The position numbers and the translations under genes were made by a program. 64,000 nt of DNA from Delphinus delphis (Eukaryota > Chordata > Mammalia > Artiodactyla > Delphinidae), in NCBI RefSeq assembly GCF_949987515.2, contig NC_082696.1, forward strand, positions 62,752,447-62,816,446, given 5' to 3'. Of the stretch, positions 46,205 through 57,064 are shown one piece after another. The notes beneath the pieces are model-generated. The model was given only the letters and a program-made list of their open reading frames with translations. It did not search any database and was not told the origin of the DNA. Position 1 is the stretch's first letter. Every line of letters starts with the position of its first letter.

Positions 46205-48745
46205 ATACACAGTCACACAACAGTAGAAGAATACACATTATTCTCAAATGCACACAGGTCATAATCCAGTATAGAACAAATGTTAGGTCACAAAACAAGT
46301 CTCAGTAAATTTAAGAAGATCAGAATCATACCAAGGATCTTTTCTGACCACAATGGAATGAAACCAGAAATCAATAATACAAGAAAACAGGAAAATTCAC
46401 AAATATGTGGAAACTACCTAACACACTCTTGAACAAAGCTCTGGCTCAAAGAGGAAATCAGAGGAACATTTTTAAAATATCTCAAGAAATGAAAGTGAAA
46501 GAACAACTTACCATCCTTATGGAATGCAGCAAAGGCAGAGAACCAAGTTTATAGTGATAAATGTTTACATTAAAAATAAAGATCTCCAATAAACAATCTA
46601 ACTTTACACCTCAAGGAAAAAGAAGAAAAAACTAAAGCCAAAGTTAATAAAAGGAAGGAAATAATATAGATTAGAGTAGAAATAAATACAGAATAGAAAA
46701 ACAATTGAAAAAAATCAACAAAGCTAAGTTAGTTTTTTGAGGAAATAAATAAAATCAACAAATCCATAACTAGACTAAGAAAGAAAAAAGAGACTCAGTC
46801 AGAAATGGAAAAGGAGGTATTACAGCACATTTCTCAGAAATAAAAAGGATCATAAGGAGCAATTATAAACAATAATATGCAAATTGGCTAATCTAGAAGA
46901 AATTGATAAATTCCTAGAAATGTACAACCTACCAAGACTGAATCAAGAAGAAATAGAAAATCTGAATTGACCAATAATAAATAAGGAGATTAAAGTAGTT
47001 ATCAAAACCTCCCAAGGAAGAAAAGCCCAGGACCAGATGGCTTCAAGGCTGAGTTCTACCATTCAAAGAAGAATTAATACCAATGTTCTTGAATTCTTTC
47101 AAAAAATAGAAGTAGAGGGATTAATCCAAATTCGTGAGACCAGCATCACCCTGATACCAAAGCCAGACAAAAATACTGCAAGAAAGGAAAGTTAAGGCCA
47201 AATCCTTGTTGAACATTGATGCAAAAATTCTCAATAAAATATTTACAAACAAAATTCAACAACACATTAAAAAAATTACATACCAAGGTGGGTTTAACAT
47301 ACACAAATCAATCAGTGAGATACAGTACATTAACAGAATGAAAGATAAAATCCACAGCATCATCTCAATAGATGCAGAAAAGGCATCCATTTGTTGTTGA
47401 CAAAACAACATCCATTAATGATAAACTCTCTCAACAAAATAGATATAAAAGGAAATGTCCTCAACAAAATAAAGGCAACTTATGAAAAGCCCACAGCTGA
47501 CATCATAATCAATGGGGAAGAACAGAAAATTTTTCCTTTAAGATCTGGTACAAGGTAAGAATCCCACTCTCACCACTTTTAATCAACATAGTACTAGAAT
47601 GATTAGAAAGAGCAATCAAGCAAGAAAAAGAAATAAAAATAATCCAAAGCAGAAAGGAAGAAGTAAAATTGTGCCTGTTTACAGATGCCATGATCCTGTA
47701 TGTAGACCACCCTAAACACACCACTAAAAATGTTAGAACTAATGAAAGAATTCCTTAAAGCTGCAGGATGCAAAGTCAACATAAAAAATAAGATGAATTT
47801 CTTTACACCAACAACAATCCATCCAAAAAGGAAATCAAGAAAACAATCCCATTTGTGATAGCATCAAAAAAGAATAAAATACTTAGGAATGAATTTAACC
47901 AAGGAGGTGAAATACCTATACACTGAAAACTATTAAGCATTGATGAAGGAAATCAAAGTCACAAATAATTGGAAAGATATCCCATGTTCATGAATTGGAA
48001 GAATTAATATTGTTAAAGTGTCCATATATTCAAAGCAAGGTACAGATTCAATTCAATCTCTATCAAAAATTTAATGGCATTTTTCACAGAAATAGAAAAA
48101 ACAATTCTAAAATTTGTCTGGAACCACAAAAAAACTGAATATTCAAAGCAATCTTGAGAAAGAAGAGACTTGGAAGCATCACACTTTTGTTTTAAAAATA
48201 TATTTATTACAAAGCTATAGTAATCAAAACAGTATGATATGAAAACAAATAGAACATTGGAATAAAACAGAGAGTAAGGAAGTAAACCTTTACAGTTAAC
48301 TAATCTTTTTTTTTTTTTTTTTTTTTTTTTTTGTGCGGTACACGGGCCTCTCACTGTTGTGGCCTCTCCCGTTGTGGAGCACAGGCTCCGGACGCGCAGG
48401 CTCAGCGGCCATGGCTCACGGGCCCAGCCGCTCCACGGCATGTGGGATCTTCCCGGACCTGGGCACGAACCCGTGTCCCCTGCATCGGCAGGCGGACTCT
48501 GAACCACTGCGCCACCAGGGAAGCCACCAGTTAACTAATTTTTGACAAGGGTGCCAAAAATACAAAATGGGGAAAGGATAATCTCTTCAATAAATGGTGG
48601 CAGAAAAACTGAATATCCACCTGCAAAAGAATGAAATTTGACCCTTAACTTACACCATACATAAAAATCAACTCAGTGGATTAAAGACTTAAAAGTAAGA
48701 TCTGAAGCTCATAATACTCATAGAAGAAACACAGGGAAAAATTTC
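46205..48745 (+). pseudogene. L1M ORF2 remnant (endonuclease end to post-RT), 5'- and 3'-truncated
   Basis: Older than the 5-10 kb L1. It begins in the last third of the endonuclease ('tacacattattctcaaatgc'; FSDHNGMKPEINN still readable near 46345). It continues through the linker and [16 protein letters not shown] near 46930, ILIPKPDK-like near 47150, and KPTADIIINGE at about 47490. The catalytic FADD motif has become FTDA (47678-47689), losing one metal-binding Asp. Frames are broken dozens of times. A young SINE splits it at 48306. ORF2 sequence resumes at 48545 ('aggataatctcttcaataaa') and stops near 48745. No 3' UTR or tail is attached here. Confidence 0.88.
48293..48539 (-). mobile_element. 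young CHR-type SINE in L1M, reverse, 27-nt T run
   Basis: The poly(T) is 27 nt (48306-48332), followed by the reversed body to about 48525. The exact 12-bp TSD cagttaactaat lies at 48293-48304 and 48528-48539. CpG sites are largely intact. The long homopolymer and clean TSD suggest a recent insertion. Open frames of 67-164 codons across it are artefacts. Confidence 0.96.
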
Positions 48746-48773
48746 CTTAACGTTAATTTTTTTTAACGTTAAG
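48746..48773. repeat. perfect 11-bp inverted repeat around six Ts
   Basis: cttaacgttaa (48746-48756) and ttaacgttaag (48763-48773) are exact complements, separated by TTTTTT. It sits exactly where recognisable L1M ORF2 sequence ends. Confidence 0.92.
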
Positions 48774-48869
48774 AGGTTGACCTTTTTAATATACTCTGCA
48801 GATATATTAATTTTTCTCAACAAATAAAAAGCATCTACAATTTTCTTAGAAAAAGACAATATGATTTTT

Positions 48870-49030
48870 ACCAAAGGAAAAGATAATGGATAGGAGACCC
48901 GCCTGTGAAAGTTGCTCAGATTCACTAATAATTAAGGATATACAAATTACGCAATGATATGATTTTTTGTCTACTACATTGGCAAAAATTTCAAAGCATT
49001 ATAACATCCAACTTAACTACCAGAATGTAT
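48870..49030 (+). mobile_element. ancient L1 ORF2 fragment (sense)
   Basis: 'tgctcagattcactaataat' with 'taaggatatacaaattacgc' and then 'ctacattggcaaaaatttca' match the L1 segment that normally reads as [13 protein letters not shown]. It is heavily diverged and probably older than the preceding L1M. Confidence 0.55.
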
Positions 49031-49049
49031 AAGACAGTTGTTCATCAGT

Positions 49050-49370
49050 ATGTATGTCTTCATCTTCACTACTTGGTTTCACATTGTTCTCCCAAAATAT
49101 GTACTCCCACAGTCAGTGTACAAGAAAGCCCATTATCACCAACATATGACGTTATCAGGCTTCAAAAATTTTATCACGTGTATGACTAGTGGAATAATAA
49201 TTTATTCATTTTTAATTTGTATGACTCTGATTACCAGCGAGTTTGAGCATATTTCATATGTGTATAAAATAACCTGCTTTTCTACATTTAAATTGCCTGT
49301 TTATGTCCTTTTCTCACTTTGCAATTGTGTTGTTTGTAATTTCTTTATTAATTTGAAGGTGTATTCTTTT
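49050..49370 (-). mobile_element. ancient L1 ORF2 fragment (antisense)
   Basis: Antisense of the same L1 neighbourhood: 'atttgtatgactctgattac', then 'gagtttgagcatatttcata', then 'aattgcctgtttatgtcctt', then 'aattgtgttgtttgtaattt'. The overlapping 137-codon frame (49038-49451) is an antisense-L1 artefact. Confidence 0.6.
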
Positions 49371-49454
49371 AAAACACCACTCATATCTCCAGCACTGGAG
49401 CTTTGCAACATTTCTTCTGTCTGCCTAAACAGTGGGTATGTGAAAAACTAACTT

Positions 49455-49740
49455 CAAATTTAAGTCTTCACTCAGTTGGAAGGTTCTCAGAAAAGGCTTG
49501 CCCTGACCATTAGACCTAAAATTGCAATTCATCTTCCAGTCTCCATACTACCAATTCTCATTACTAGTTTGCTTTTCTCCCCACATATCATTTATTGTCT
49601 GTAGTCTCTCTTAGCTAAAATGTAAACTCTCAAAAGGTTGAGATCTCTTTTTCTTGTGTTCATCAATATGTCTCAAGAGCTTACAACAGTTCTTGACATA
49701 AAACAGGCACTTAATATTTAAGTTTTAAAATGATAAATGA
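49455..49740 (+). mobile_element. L2 3'-end fragment
   Basis: Ordered L2 blocks: 'ttcactcagttggaaggttc' with 'tcagaaaaggcttgccctga', then 'tctccccacatatcatttat', then 'aaaatgtaaactctcaaaag', then 'aaacaggcacttaatattta' and an ATAAATGA tail. It lies between two antisense L1 pieces. Confidence 0.75.
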
Positions 49741-49984
49741 AGTAAAGACTCACTTATGTATCTAGGTGCTATTCTTTTGCCTATTTCATGTGTTGTACAC
49801 TCTCCTGTGCACTCCTTAGCATGTTTTGTAACTTTGTATATGGTAGACTTTCTTGTATGAAGTTTTCTATTTTAATGTAAACAAATCAAACTTATTTCTA
49901 ATGGTTTGTGTTTTCATATCCTGTTTCATGAATCTGTCACTGCTTGTGCTTTAAAATTTAGCTTTTTATGTCCATCCTTAACAG

Positions 49985-50285
49985 TTTAGATTTTTTTCAA
50001 CTTTTAGTTATTTCACATATATGTAATACATGGCCGTGGATCTATTTTCTCATATAGCCAAATTTTGCTAGGGCAGTTTTTGAAGAATCTATCCTTTCTC
50101 CACTGAGTTCTTTCCACCTCTGTCATATTTGTTTCCATATATATGAGGGTTTGTTTCTCAACTCTTTATTTTGTCCAATTTGTCTGTTTTTCTATACTTT
50201 TATACTCGTATTCTGCAAATATTGACATATATATTTTTCTCTTCCCATATGTTTGTATTGGCTTCTATTAAATCTTGAGCATTTT
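49985..50285 (-). mobile_element. ancient L1 ORF2 fragment (antisense)
   Basis: 'gtttttgaagaatctatcct' with 'ttctccactgagttctttcc', then 'tccatatatatgagggtttg', then 'ctctttattttgtccaattt' correspond to antisense L1 around the usual [13 protein letters not shown] segment. This is upstream in ORF2 of the piece at 49050, as expected if the two belong to one antisense element. Confidence 0.65.
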
Positions 50286-50289
50286 CGCA

Positions 50290-50980
50290 TGTTATTTTGT
50301 GGATGCAGAGTATATATGTATATACACTTATATGCATATATGTGTATAATACCTAACTCTACTACTTGTAATACTAATATTGTAGATTATCAGCCTAATA
50401 TTCTTAATTAGCACCTTACTTCATATTTAGAGGTAATGCTCTAACAATTTGAGAGGGCTTCAATCTGAAGATATTCTGCATGTATTTACTCTTTTAGATG
50501 TAAAATAAGAGAAGGTACAGCATGGCAAAATGAATGATACTTTTGTTTACAGCACATAACGAGTGGATATTCTGCATTTTTTATTTGAAAATGTCCTAAA
50601 ATATATGAGCAATTTAAATCACCCAATGATTAGAAGAATAATTATTCCTACTATAAAGGAATGCTAAAATGAAGGAATATGAAATCTCTTAGGAGAAGAG
50701 ATATGATCAAACAGGAATATTGCATTCATAATGGTAATTCTTCTGAAATCATTATTTGAGAAATGTTTTCACACCAGTTACTAAATGGATTATTGATTAT
50801 AAAATGACTTAAATGGTTTTCAGAGTTGATCAATTGGTGATACAACCACATAACATTCAGACAAGGACCACTGTTTTCAGGCTTATGCTTTTCTAATTTA
50901 GAGAGAAATCAGGATCAAAGTTTCTGTTCAATATTTAGTTATAAACATAACATATGTAAACTGCTACCATATTAATAGCA
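50290..50980. other. unassigned AT-rich sequence
   Basis: No gene or repeat family was recognised apart from a TATG-rich patch at 50310-50345. Confidence 0.35.
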
Positions 50981-50984
50981 CAGC

Positions 50985-51120
50985 CAGTCATTTAGTAAAC
51001 AAATTAAAGCACCTATTTGATGCAGGAAGTGTACTAGACCCTGTGTTTCACAGTGGTAAACAAGAGAGCAGGCGCTTGGCTCTGACAGTTTAGAGAGAAA
51101 TGTAGAAAATGAAGGGGGAT
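50985..51120 (-). mobile_element. L2 fragment
   Basis: Reversed L2: 'acctatttgatgcaggaagt', then 'gtactagaccctgtgtttca' with 'cagtggtaaacaagagagca'. Confidence 0.7.
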
Positions 51121-51144
51121 TATATCAGTGAGATGGGGTGTAAG

Positions 51145-51375
51145 ATCGTGAATAAGAACCGAACCTCAAGCACCAGACATTCTGTACTCTAATCCTGGCT
51201 CTACCACTAATTAACTGTGTGACCTCAGGCCATTTATTTAACCTCTCTGTGTCTCCATTTTCAGTCAGTAATCAAGAGAAAGTAATAGTGCTAACCAATT
51301 GAGTTGTGAGGTTCAAAGGACTTATGCAAATTATAGCATAGTATATAACATAGAGTATATAGTATGAGATAACGA
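51145..51375 (+). mobile_element. MIR SINE, nearly full length
   Basis: Well preserved: 'ctctaatcctggctctacca', 'ctaattaactgtgtgacctc', 'atttaacctctctgtgtctc', then the 3' part 'gttgtgaggttcaaaggact'. Confidence 0.9.
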
Positions 51376-51420
51376 TTTTAACATTATTTTTCTCATCATT
51401 ATCATTTTTATTGCAATGAC

Positions 51421-51814
51421 CTAGATATGACCTTATTTGGAAATGTCTCTGCTGATACAGTTGAGTTAAAATGAGGTCATACTGAATTAAGGTGAGCAGG
51501 CCCTAAATCCAATGGCTAATGGCCTTATAAAGGAAGAAAGATTGGAAGCACAGAGAAATACAGGGGAGGAGGGCATCTGACAGTGAAGGCAAGGATTAAA
51601 GTGATACGTCTATAAGCCAAGGAATGCTCAGGATTGATGGCAAGGACCAAAAGTTAGGAGAGAGGCATGGAACAAATTCTCCCCCAGAGCCTGAAGAGGG
51701 AGCATAGCCCTGCAGGTTTGGGACTTTGAGCACCTACACCGTGAGAGAATTAAGATTTGTTTTAAGCCATCCAATGTGTGGTGATTAGTTACAGCTAATA
51801 GAGAAAAGTAATAC
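51421..51814 (+). mobile_element. MLT1-like MaLR LTR
   Basis: Strong ordered match to MLT1-type LTRs: 'atatgaccttatttggaaat', then 'gagttaaaatgaggtcatac', then 'caggccctaaatccaatggc', then 'ggccttataaaggaagaaag', then 'ggtttgggactttgagcac', then 'tttaagccatccaatgtgtg'. It is 5'-truncated, with no internal retroviral sequence. Confidence 0.85.
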
Positions 51815-51819
51815 AAGTT

Positions 51820-51985
51820 GCAGTTGTTATTATTCAATTTAAAGGCAAAGAAACCAAAGCACAGTGGAATTAATGACCTGCTCCAAGGTATACAATTAGA
51901 AAGTGATGAAGCTGGGCTTCTAGTCTTATGCTGTTTGATTTAAGAGCATTCATTTTAACCATTTTGCATTCTTCCTATACTGATA
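51820..51985 (-). mobile_element. MIR SINE fragment
   Basis: Reversed MIR: 'aaaggcaaagaaaccaaagc', then 'acctgctccaaggtatacaa', then 'gtgatgaagctgggcttcta'. Confidence 0.75.
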
Positions 51986-52009
51986 CATAATCCTAATACC
52001 TGCTTTGTA

Positions 52010-52428
52010 GTCAATATTTATTGCAATGCTGTTACATGCCTAGTACCACTCTAAACGTTAGAAATCTAAAAGTAAACAAAACTGAGAAAAGCAACAGTTT
52101 GGTCTAGTGAAGAGAGTCAAATAATTATGAAAAATATTTATTATTTCAAATATTAATGTTGTTAAAGAGAAAATAAAATAAGTAATAGGGATAGGGAGTT
52201 CTTATTGGGCAGTGGTAGGGAATCTGGAGTTTTAAGTTGGGTAATTAGGAAAAATGTCTCTCTTCACATGACATTGGAGTGAAATACTGAGTAAAGGGGT
52301 GTAAGCATGTCCAAATCTGGAGTAACAGAGTCCCAGATCAAGTGAAAAACAAGTGTAAATGTCCTAAGGTACAGGTATGACTGAGTATTTAAAGAATTAC
52401 AAGGAAGCCATTGTGGATGGAGTGGGAG
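52010..52428 (-). mobile_element. L2 fragment, long
   Basis: Reversed L2: 'gttacatgcctagtaccact', then 'aaagtaaacaaaactgagaa', then 'agggagttcttattgggcag', then 'ggaagccattgtggatgg'. It is interrupted at 52429 by an L1 3' end. Confidence 0.65.
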
Positions 52429-52637
52429 ATAATGAATAGTAGGCAGGGAACTCTATTCAATACTCTGTAATGACCTATATGGGAAAAGAATCTAAAAAAA
52501 GAGTGGATATAAATATATATGTATAACTGATTCACTTTGCTGTACAGCAAAAACTAACACAACATTGTAAATCAACTATGCTCCAATAAAAATTTTTTAA
52601 AAAAAGAACAACAACAAAAAAAATAATGAATAATAGG
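52429..52637 (+). mobile_element. 5'-truncated L1 3' end with TSDs
   Basis: Only the last ~175 bp of an L1 are present: 'gaactctattcaatactctg', then 'gtataactgattcactttgc', then 'acaacattgtaaatcaacta' with 'tgctccaataaaaatttt' and an A-rich tail. The TSDs are ataatgaatagtagg (52429-52443) and ataatgaataatagg (52623-52637), differing by one base. Confidence 0.92.
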
Positions 52638-52675
52638 AGTTGTGGTTGGAGAGGAGTTAAAGGAAAAGGTTTAAC

Positions 52676-52678
<3 letters not shown>

Positions 52679-52734
<56 letters not shown>
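52679..52734. repeat. (TA)n microsatellite, 28 units
   Basis: An uninterrupted TA run of about 56 bp, followed by GATA-type units at 52753-52780. It is prone to length change and cruciform formation. Confidence 0.97.
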
Positions 52735-52736
<2 letters not shown>

Positions 52737-52784
52737 ACCTGTGGTGTGTTTTATAGATAGATATATAGATGATAGATAAATATA

Positions 52785-55700
52785 TGTAAATACATGAGAT
52801 AAGCATAAGTTTATGCGAATGACGATTAAGAGAAAATAAAAGAGATCCACAGGCTGCATTGATCTGGAAGAAACGTTTATTCTTCTACAAGCACGTCTTA
52901 TATGTCAAGAGAAATGGCAACTCAACGTATGTATGAATAATCTTTGTATAAAGTTTTATCTAGAATTATTACAAGGAGAAAAAGCTGCTTCTTGTAATAC
53001 ATACTACTTATGTTTTCAAAAACACTTGGTTCATAAATTTATTTCATCAACTTCTTAAAGGGTTCAAGACAAAAATTTAACATAGCTTTATAAAGATCAC
53101 TATGTATGGTGAGAATCATAAGGCTGAAGAAATGAATAAATTATTGCATTGTTTCTTCCTTTTAATGATTCAACCCATGTTGATAATTGTAGTTCTCCTA
53201 CGTAGGATTGGGTGGCCTATTAGCCTAATTGCTGACATTGGTTGTCTACCTTTTGCCTTCATGTTTAGTCAGTATCTTGATACTGGTAGGTGCATCAACT
53301 TCTTATAATAGGCTATATCCTTTAAGTAATAATATAATATTTAATGTTCTTTGACATTCAATTTATCTTTCAAATGTTGAACCTGCATATCTTTGTGTCA
53401 CTTGTGGGGAAGGTCAGAAGTAGGGTCTGTGATTATGAAGTATAGAAAAGCCAATGAGTTGGTGTAAGATTAGAGTTATAAGCTTGGCATTCTTCACCTA
53501 ATCAGCTACTGCACAGATATGTTTCTAATTAACATTGTACTATTAATACCTACTATATAGAAGTAGTAAGGAGTATTTCATATGAATTGAGTACAGTTTT
53601 CTATATTTTATCGGTGACCTAGAAGAATAAATGAGTGGGTTGTCTAGCCCTTTAGAGAAGAAGATTATAATTCAAATTGACCTTGACAAGTTGGAAGAGT
53701 AGTCAGAAATAATGAAAATCCTGAGGTCAAGTATAAAGCAGGAACTACAGTAAGGAGAAACATGATACATACAAGACAGGGAATGACTAGTTAGGCATGA
53801 TTGTGTCAGGAAAGTACCTAGAGATCACAGGGGACATGAATTGAACATAATTCAGCTCAGTAGCATTATTTTAGAGGTTTCGACACATAATACTGAAATG
53901 TGCTATAAAAAGCTGCTATTCTGAAGAAAAATTATTAAGATAAAACTTCATCTACATTTTACACTGATTAGTTTAAAACTCAAACAGTGTGTCAGCTTTT
54001 GCACAACTGAAATCTGGAGAATTTGTAGATGGCCCAAAAGACAGAAGTAAGATTGTGTGATTAGAAAACTGTAATTTCAAAGAAGTAGTAACATTATTTG
54101 AAATGTGTGATTATAAAGGAGATATAAGGAGTGATTTCACAACTGCCTTGAAGTATACAAGTGGAGATTTTCAGAAGTGTTGACCAACTACTCTTGAGCT
54201 TCTTTGCAGCCAAAATTCTCATTAAAATTTCAGGAGGGATGATATAAATTGATAGGGGAAAATCACAGTCTAAAAGAGAGAATATAACCTGACATGGACT
54301 AGAAAGATATTTTTAATATTTCACTTTCTGAGAATCAAAGTATGGATTCATGCTTTTAGATAATCGAGTGTGAATAGCAGATACTCCCACCCCATTTCCT
54401 TCCTCACTCCAATTCTAGTCATATATAGTTTAGATTCCAACTACACCAGTACATATTTTGTTTGCGTTTTTACAGTAGTAGTTGGTATAGCATTACTATT
54501 AATTTACCAAAAAAATGCATGAAAAAGGTAGGTTGAAATTTATGTTCCAAATCCAATCTTTACTTTGTTGTATGAATTATCTAGTTAATACTTTTCATGT
54601 TCACTCTTCCACTGCTCAATATTGACATCATGGGAAGGTATAGTTTATGTGGATACAGATAAATTACTTCACTGATATGATTTAAGTGACACCAAAAATG
54701 TGCCTAAAAATATCTGCTCCATAGCATTCTGCTGGTTTGTGCTTATGTTAAAATTTTTCATGATAAACATCATACCTTCAGGCACTTATTGAAAAGATTT
54801 CATATTTTAAGTGGGCCAAAAAAATATACTAAGAGGTCTAAAGTACTTAGCTAGCTTTGACTTTGACATACATAATTTTCTTCCAGATTAAATGTGTACT
54901 TTCCATTGTTCCCACTAGCTCCAACAGTCACAGGGTTTGAGGAATGGGTTGGTGAAGAGATAATAGCTGGTGGGTAGAGGAGGAGAGAGTAAGGTCTATC
55001 TTGAGAGTATTGGATCCTGCCCATGTTAAGGGCACAGAGCCCTGGAAGCACAGGCACATGGACAACAACAAGGCAGTAGGGATGGGACTTCCCCAAGCAG
55101 AGCTATAAAGTATCTGAAAATGTGAATTGGAGGAGTCATAATCTATCCCCGATTTCAATGTTTTGCTAAGCACCAGCCATTCCTAAAGGTTTGTTATAGA
55201 CACACCATGGGTTACCAGTGGAACATTTTATTTTTCCAAAAAATGTTGGTAGAACATCAGTTTTATCTAATATTAACATTTTGAATGTTTTGGAGAGCTC
55301 ATGTTTGTGACTTCCTCAATGAGTTCTAAGGGAAGAAATAAGTATAAAGCAAGGTGAAATATGTTCTTGAATATGCTACTTTGAAGCATATAAATTACTG
55401 ATGTTTTCATAATAAATTGTAGTTAGATCAGTGTTGAGAACTGAAATCATCCCAGTCTTCTATTTCATTCTAAAGCAATTATACTTCCTTGCCTTAAAAC
55501 TTTTTTAAAGGTAATCAAATAAAAATTACATTCAAAAAAGGGTTTTGCCTGAATTACAAAAAGCATATTATAATCATTTTGGGGTCTTCTACATAATCCT
55601 CAGGAATATCAGCCTCATGATAACTGAATAATTCAAAAACACCATATACTCAATTTCTCCTCACAGATTATTAATCTTCCTAGCACTAGATTTATTGATC

Positions 55701-56760
55701 ACCTATTCAGTCATTCTTCACATACTTCATAAATCAAAAGCATGAGTGAGGAAGAAATTAATTTAAATATTCATACCAGAGGCATTCAGTGTTTATGTGT
55801 GTATATTCATTTCTAACTTTTAGCCCATACTTTGTTGCCTTTAAGGAGCTTAATGTATATAGGGATAGCAGATCCATAAAGCAAAAATTATATTGGAGAA
55901 TAGTAGAAGATGTTTGTGGTTAACAAAAGAAGTGGTGTAAAATCAAACCAAGTAATCATGGAAAACCTCGCAGAAGAAATGCTTTACACACCTGCAACAG
56001 CTAAGCTGCACAAACCATGCCCCAATCATTCCAGTCATGCCTTTGCTTCTACTGTCCCTTTTGCTTTTCCATTGTCACCCGAATGACTGCTCTTTTTCCG
56101 TTAAAATTGAGTTCAGGTGGGATTAAGAGACATTTAAGCTAATATTCTTATAAGCAGTTAGATAGGTGAGTCTGTACCTCAGTGGAGATGTTTGTGCTAG
56201 AGATAGGTGAGAGTCATTCATATCCTTATTACCCTTCTCCCGATAAGAGATTATGAAGTGACAAAATCCATCCCCACACCTTCCAGTCTCATTTCCATGG
56301 GATGACCTCTTTAGGTTTCTATTTTTTGTTCTTCTGGTAGTTACCTCCAGAATTCTAAATATTTTGGTATTTTGTCTTTTCTTGATTCATGTACTCAAGA
56401 TAGGATCTATTGATTCTCTAATATGAAAGATGAGATTTTAAACTCACATTAACCCCTGTTATATAAATCACCTATTTCTAAATTCAAAATAGTATCTAAG
56501 GTCATTGTATAGATTTTTTAAAAATGGGAACTCATTTTCAAATTTAGAAGCATTTGTTTATTCCTCATTTCTTACTGAACTATGTAGAGACATGTGATTT
56601 TGAAATTCCAGGTCTTTTAATACCCAGGTCAATTGATTTAGCCAGAATTCACCACCACTCCACATTCAACACTTCTCCAAGGGTTGTTTTGTTGCTGAAC
56701 AAATGTTTCCACTGCTTTGCCTTTTCTCATAACACTCCCCTTCCATTGGCCTCCCCCTGT
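52785..56760. other. repeat-poor interval, no gene
   Basis: No recognisable transposon, exon or RNA gene in nearly 4 kb. A GC-richer patch at about 54890-55110 contains 81-codon minus-strand frames without family features. Confidence 0.35.
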
Positions 56761-56764
56761 TGGG

Positions 56765-57060
56765 TTCTGACACATTCTTCCAGGTCTAGATCTCATGTTA
56801 TTTCCTTTGGCAAACTTAATATCTCCCACTGGAAGTCAATTCTCTTACTTTTTAGTCCTCATAGACTTTTTTGAACCTTATTGATAATCCTATTATCTGC
56901 TTTATTTCCTAATTATTTTGGAATTTAATTTTTTTCTTAAGTAAGTTGTAAGCTCCTTGGAATCAAGAACCGGGTTGTCTATATAATTTTGTCACCTAGA
57001 GTGGCCTGGTGTAATACACCTCATATATTGGTTGATTAATGAATATTATTTTACTACTGA
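56765..57060 (+). mobile_element. L2 3'-end fragment
   Basis: 'cacattcttccaggtctaga', then 'gtaagttgtaagctccttgg' with 'aatcaagaaccgggttgtct', then 'acctcatatattggttgatt' and an AATAAATA end. Confidence 0.65.
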
Positions 57061-57064
57061 ATAA

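Noticed and set aside
48013..48545. Frames of 164, 67 and 70 codons
   Set aside because: Translations of the SINE, its poly(T) and antisense L1M.
49038..49451. 137-codon frame with hydrophobic segments
   Set aside because: It is antisense sequence of an old L1, which often gives hydrophobic chance frames.
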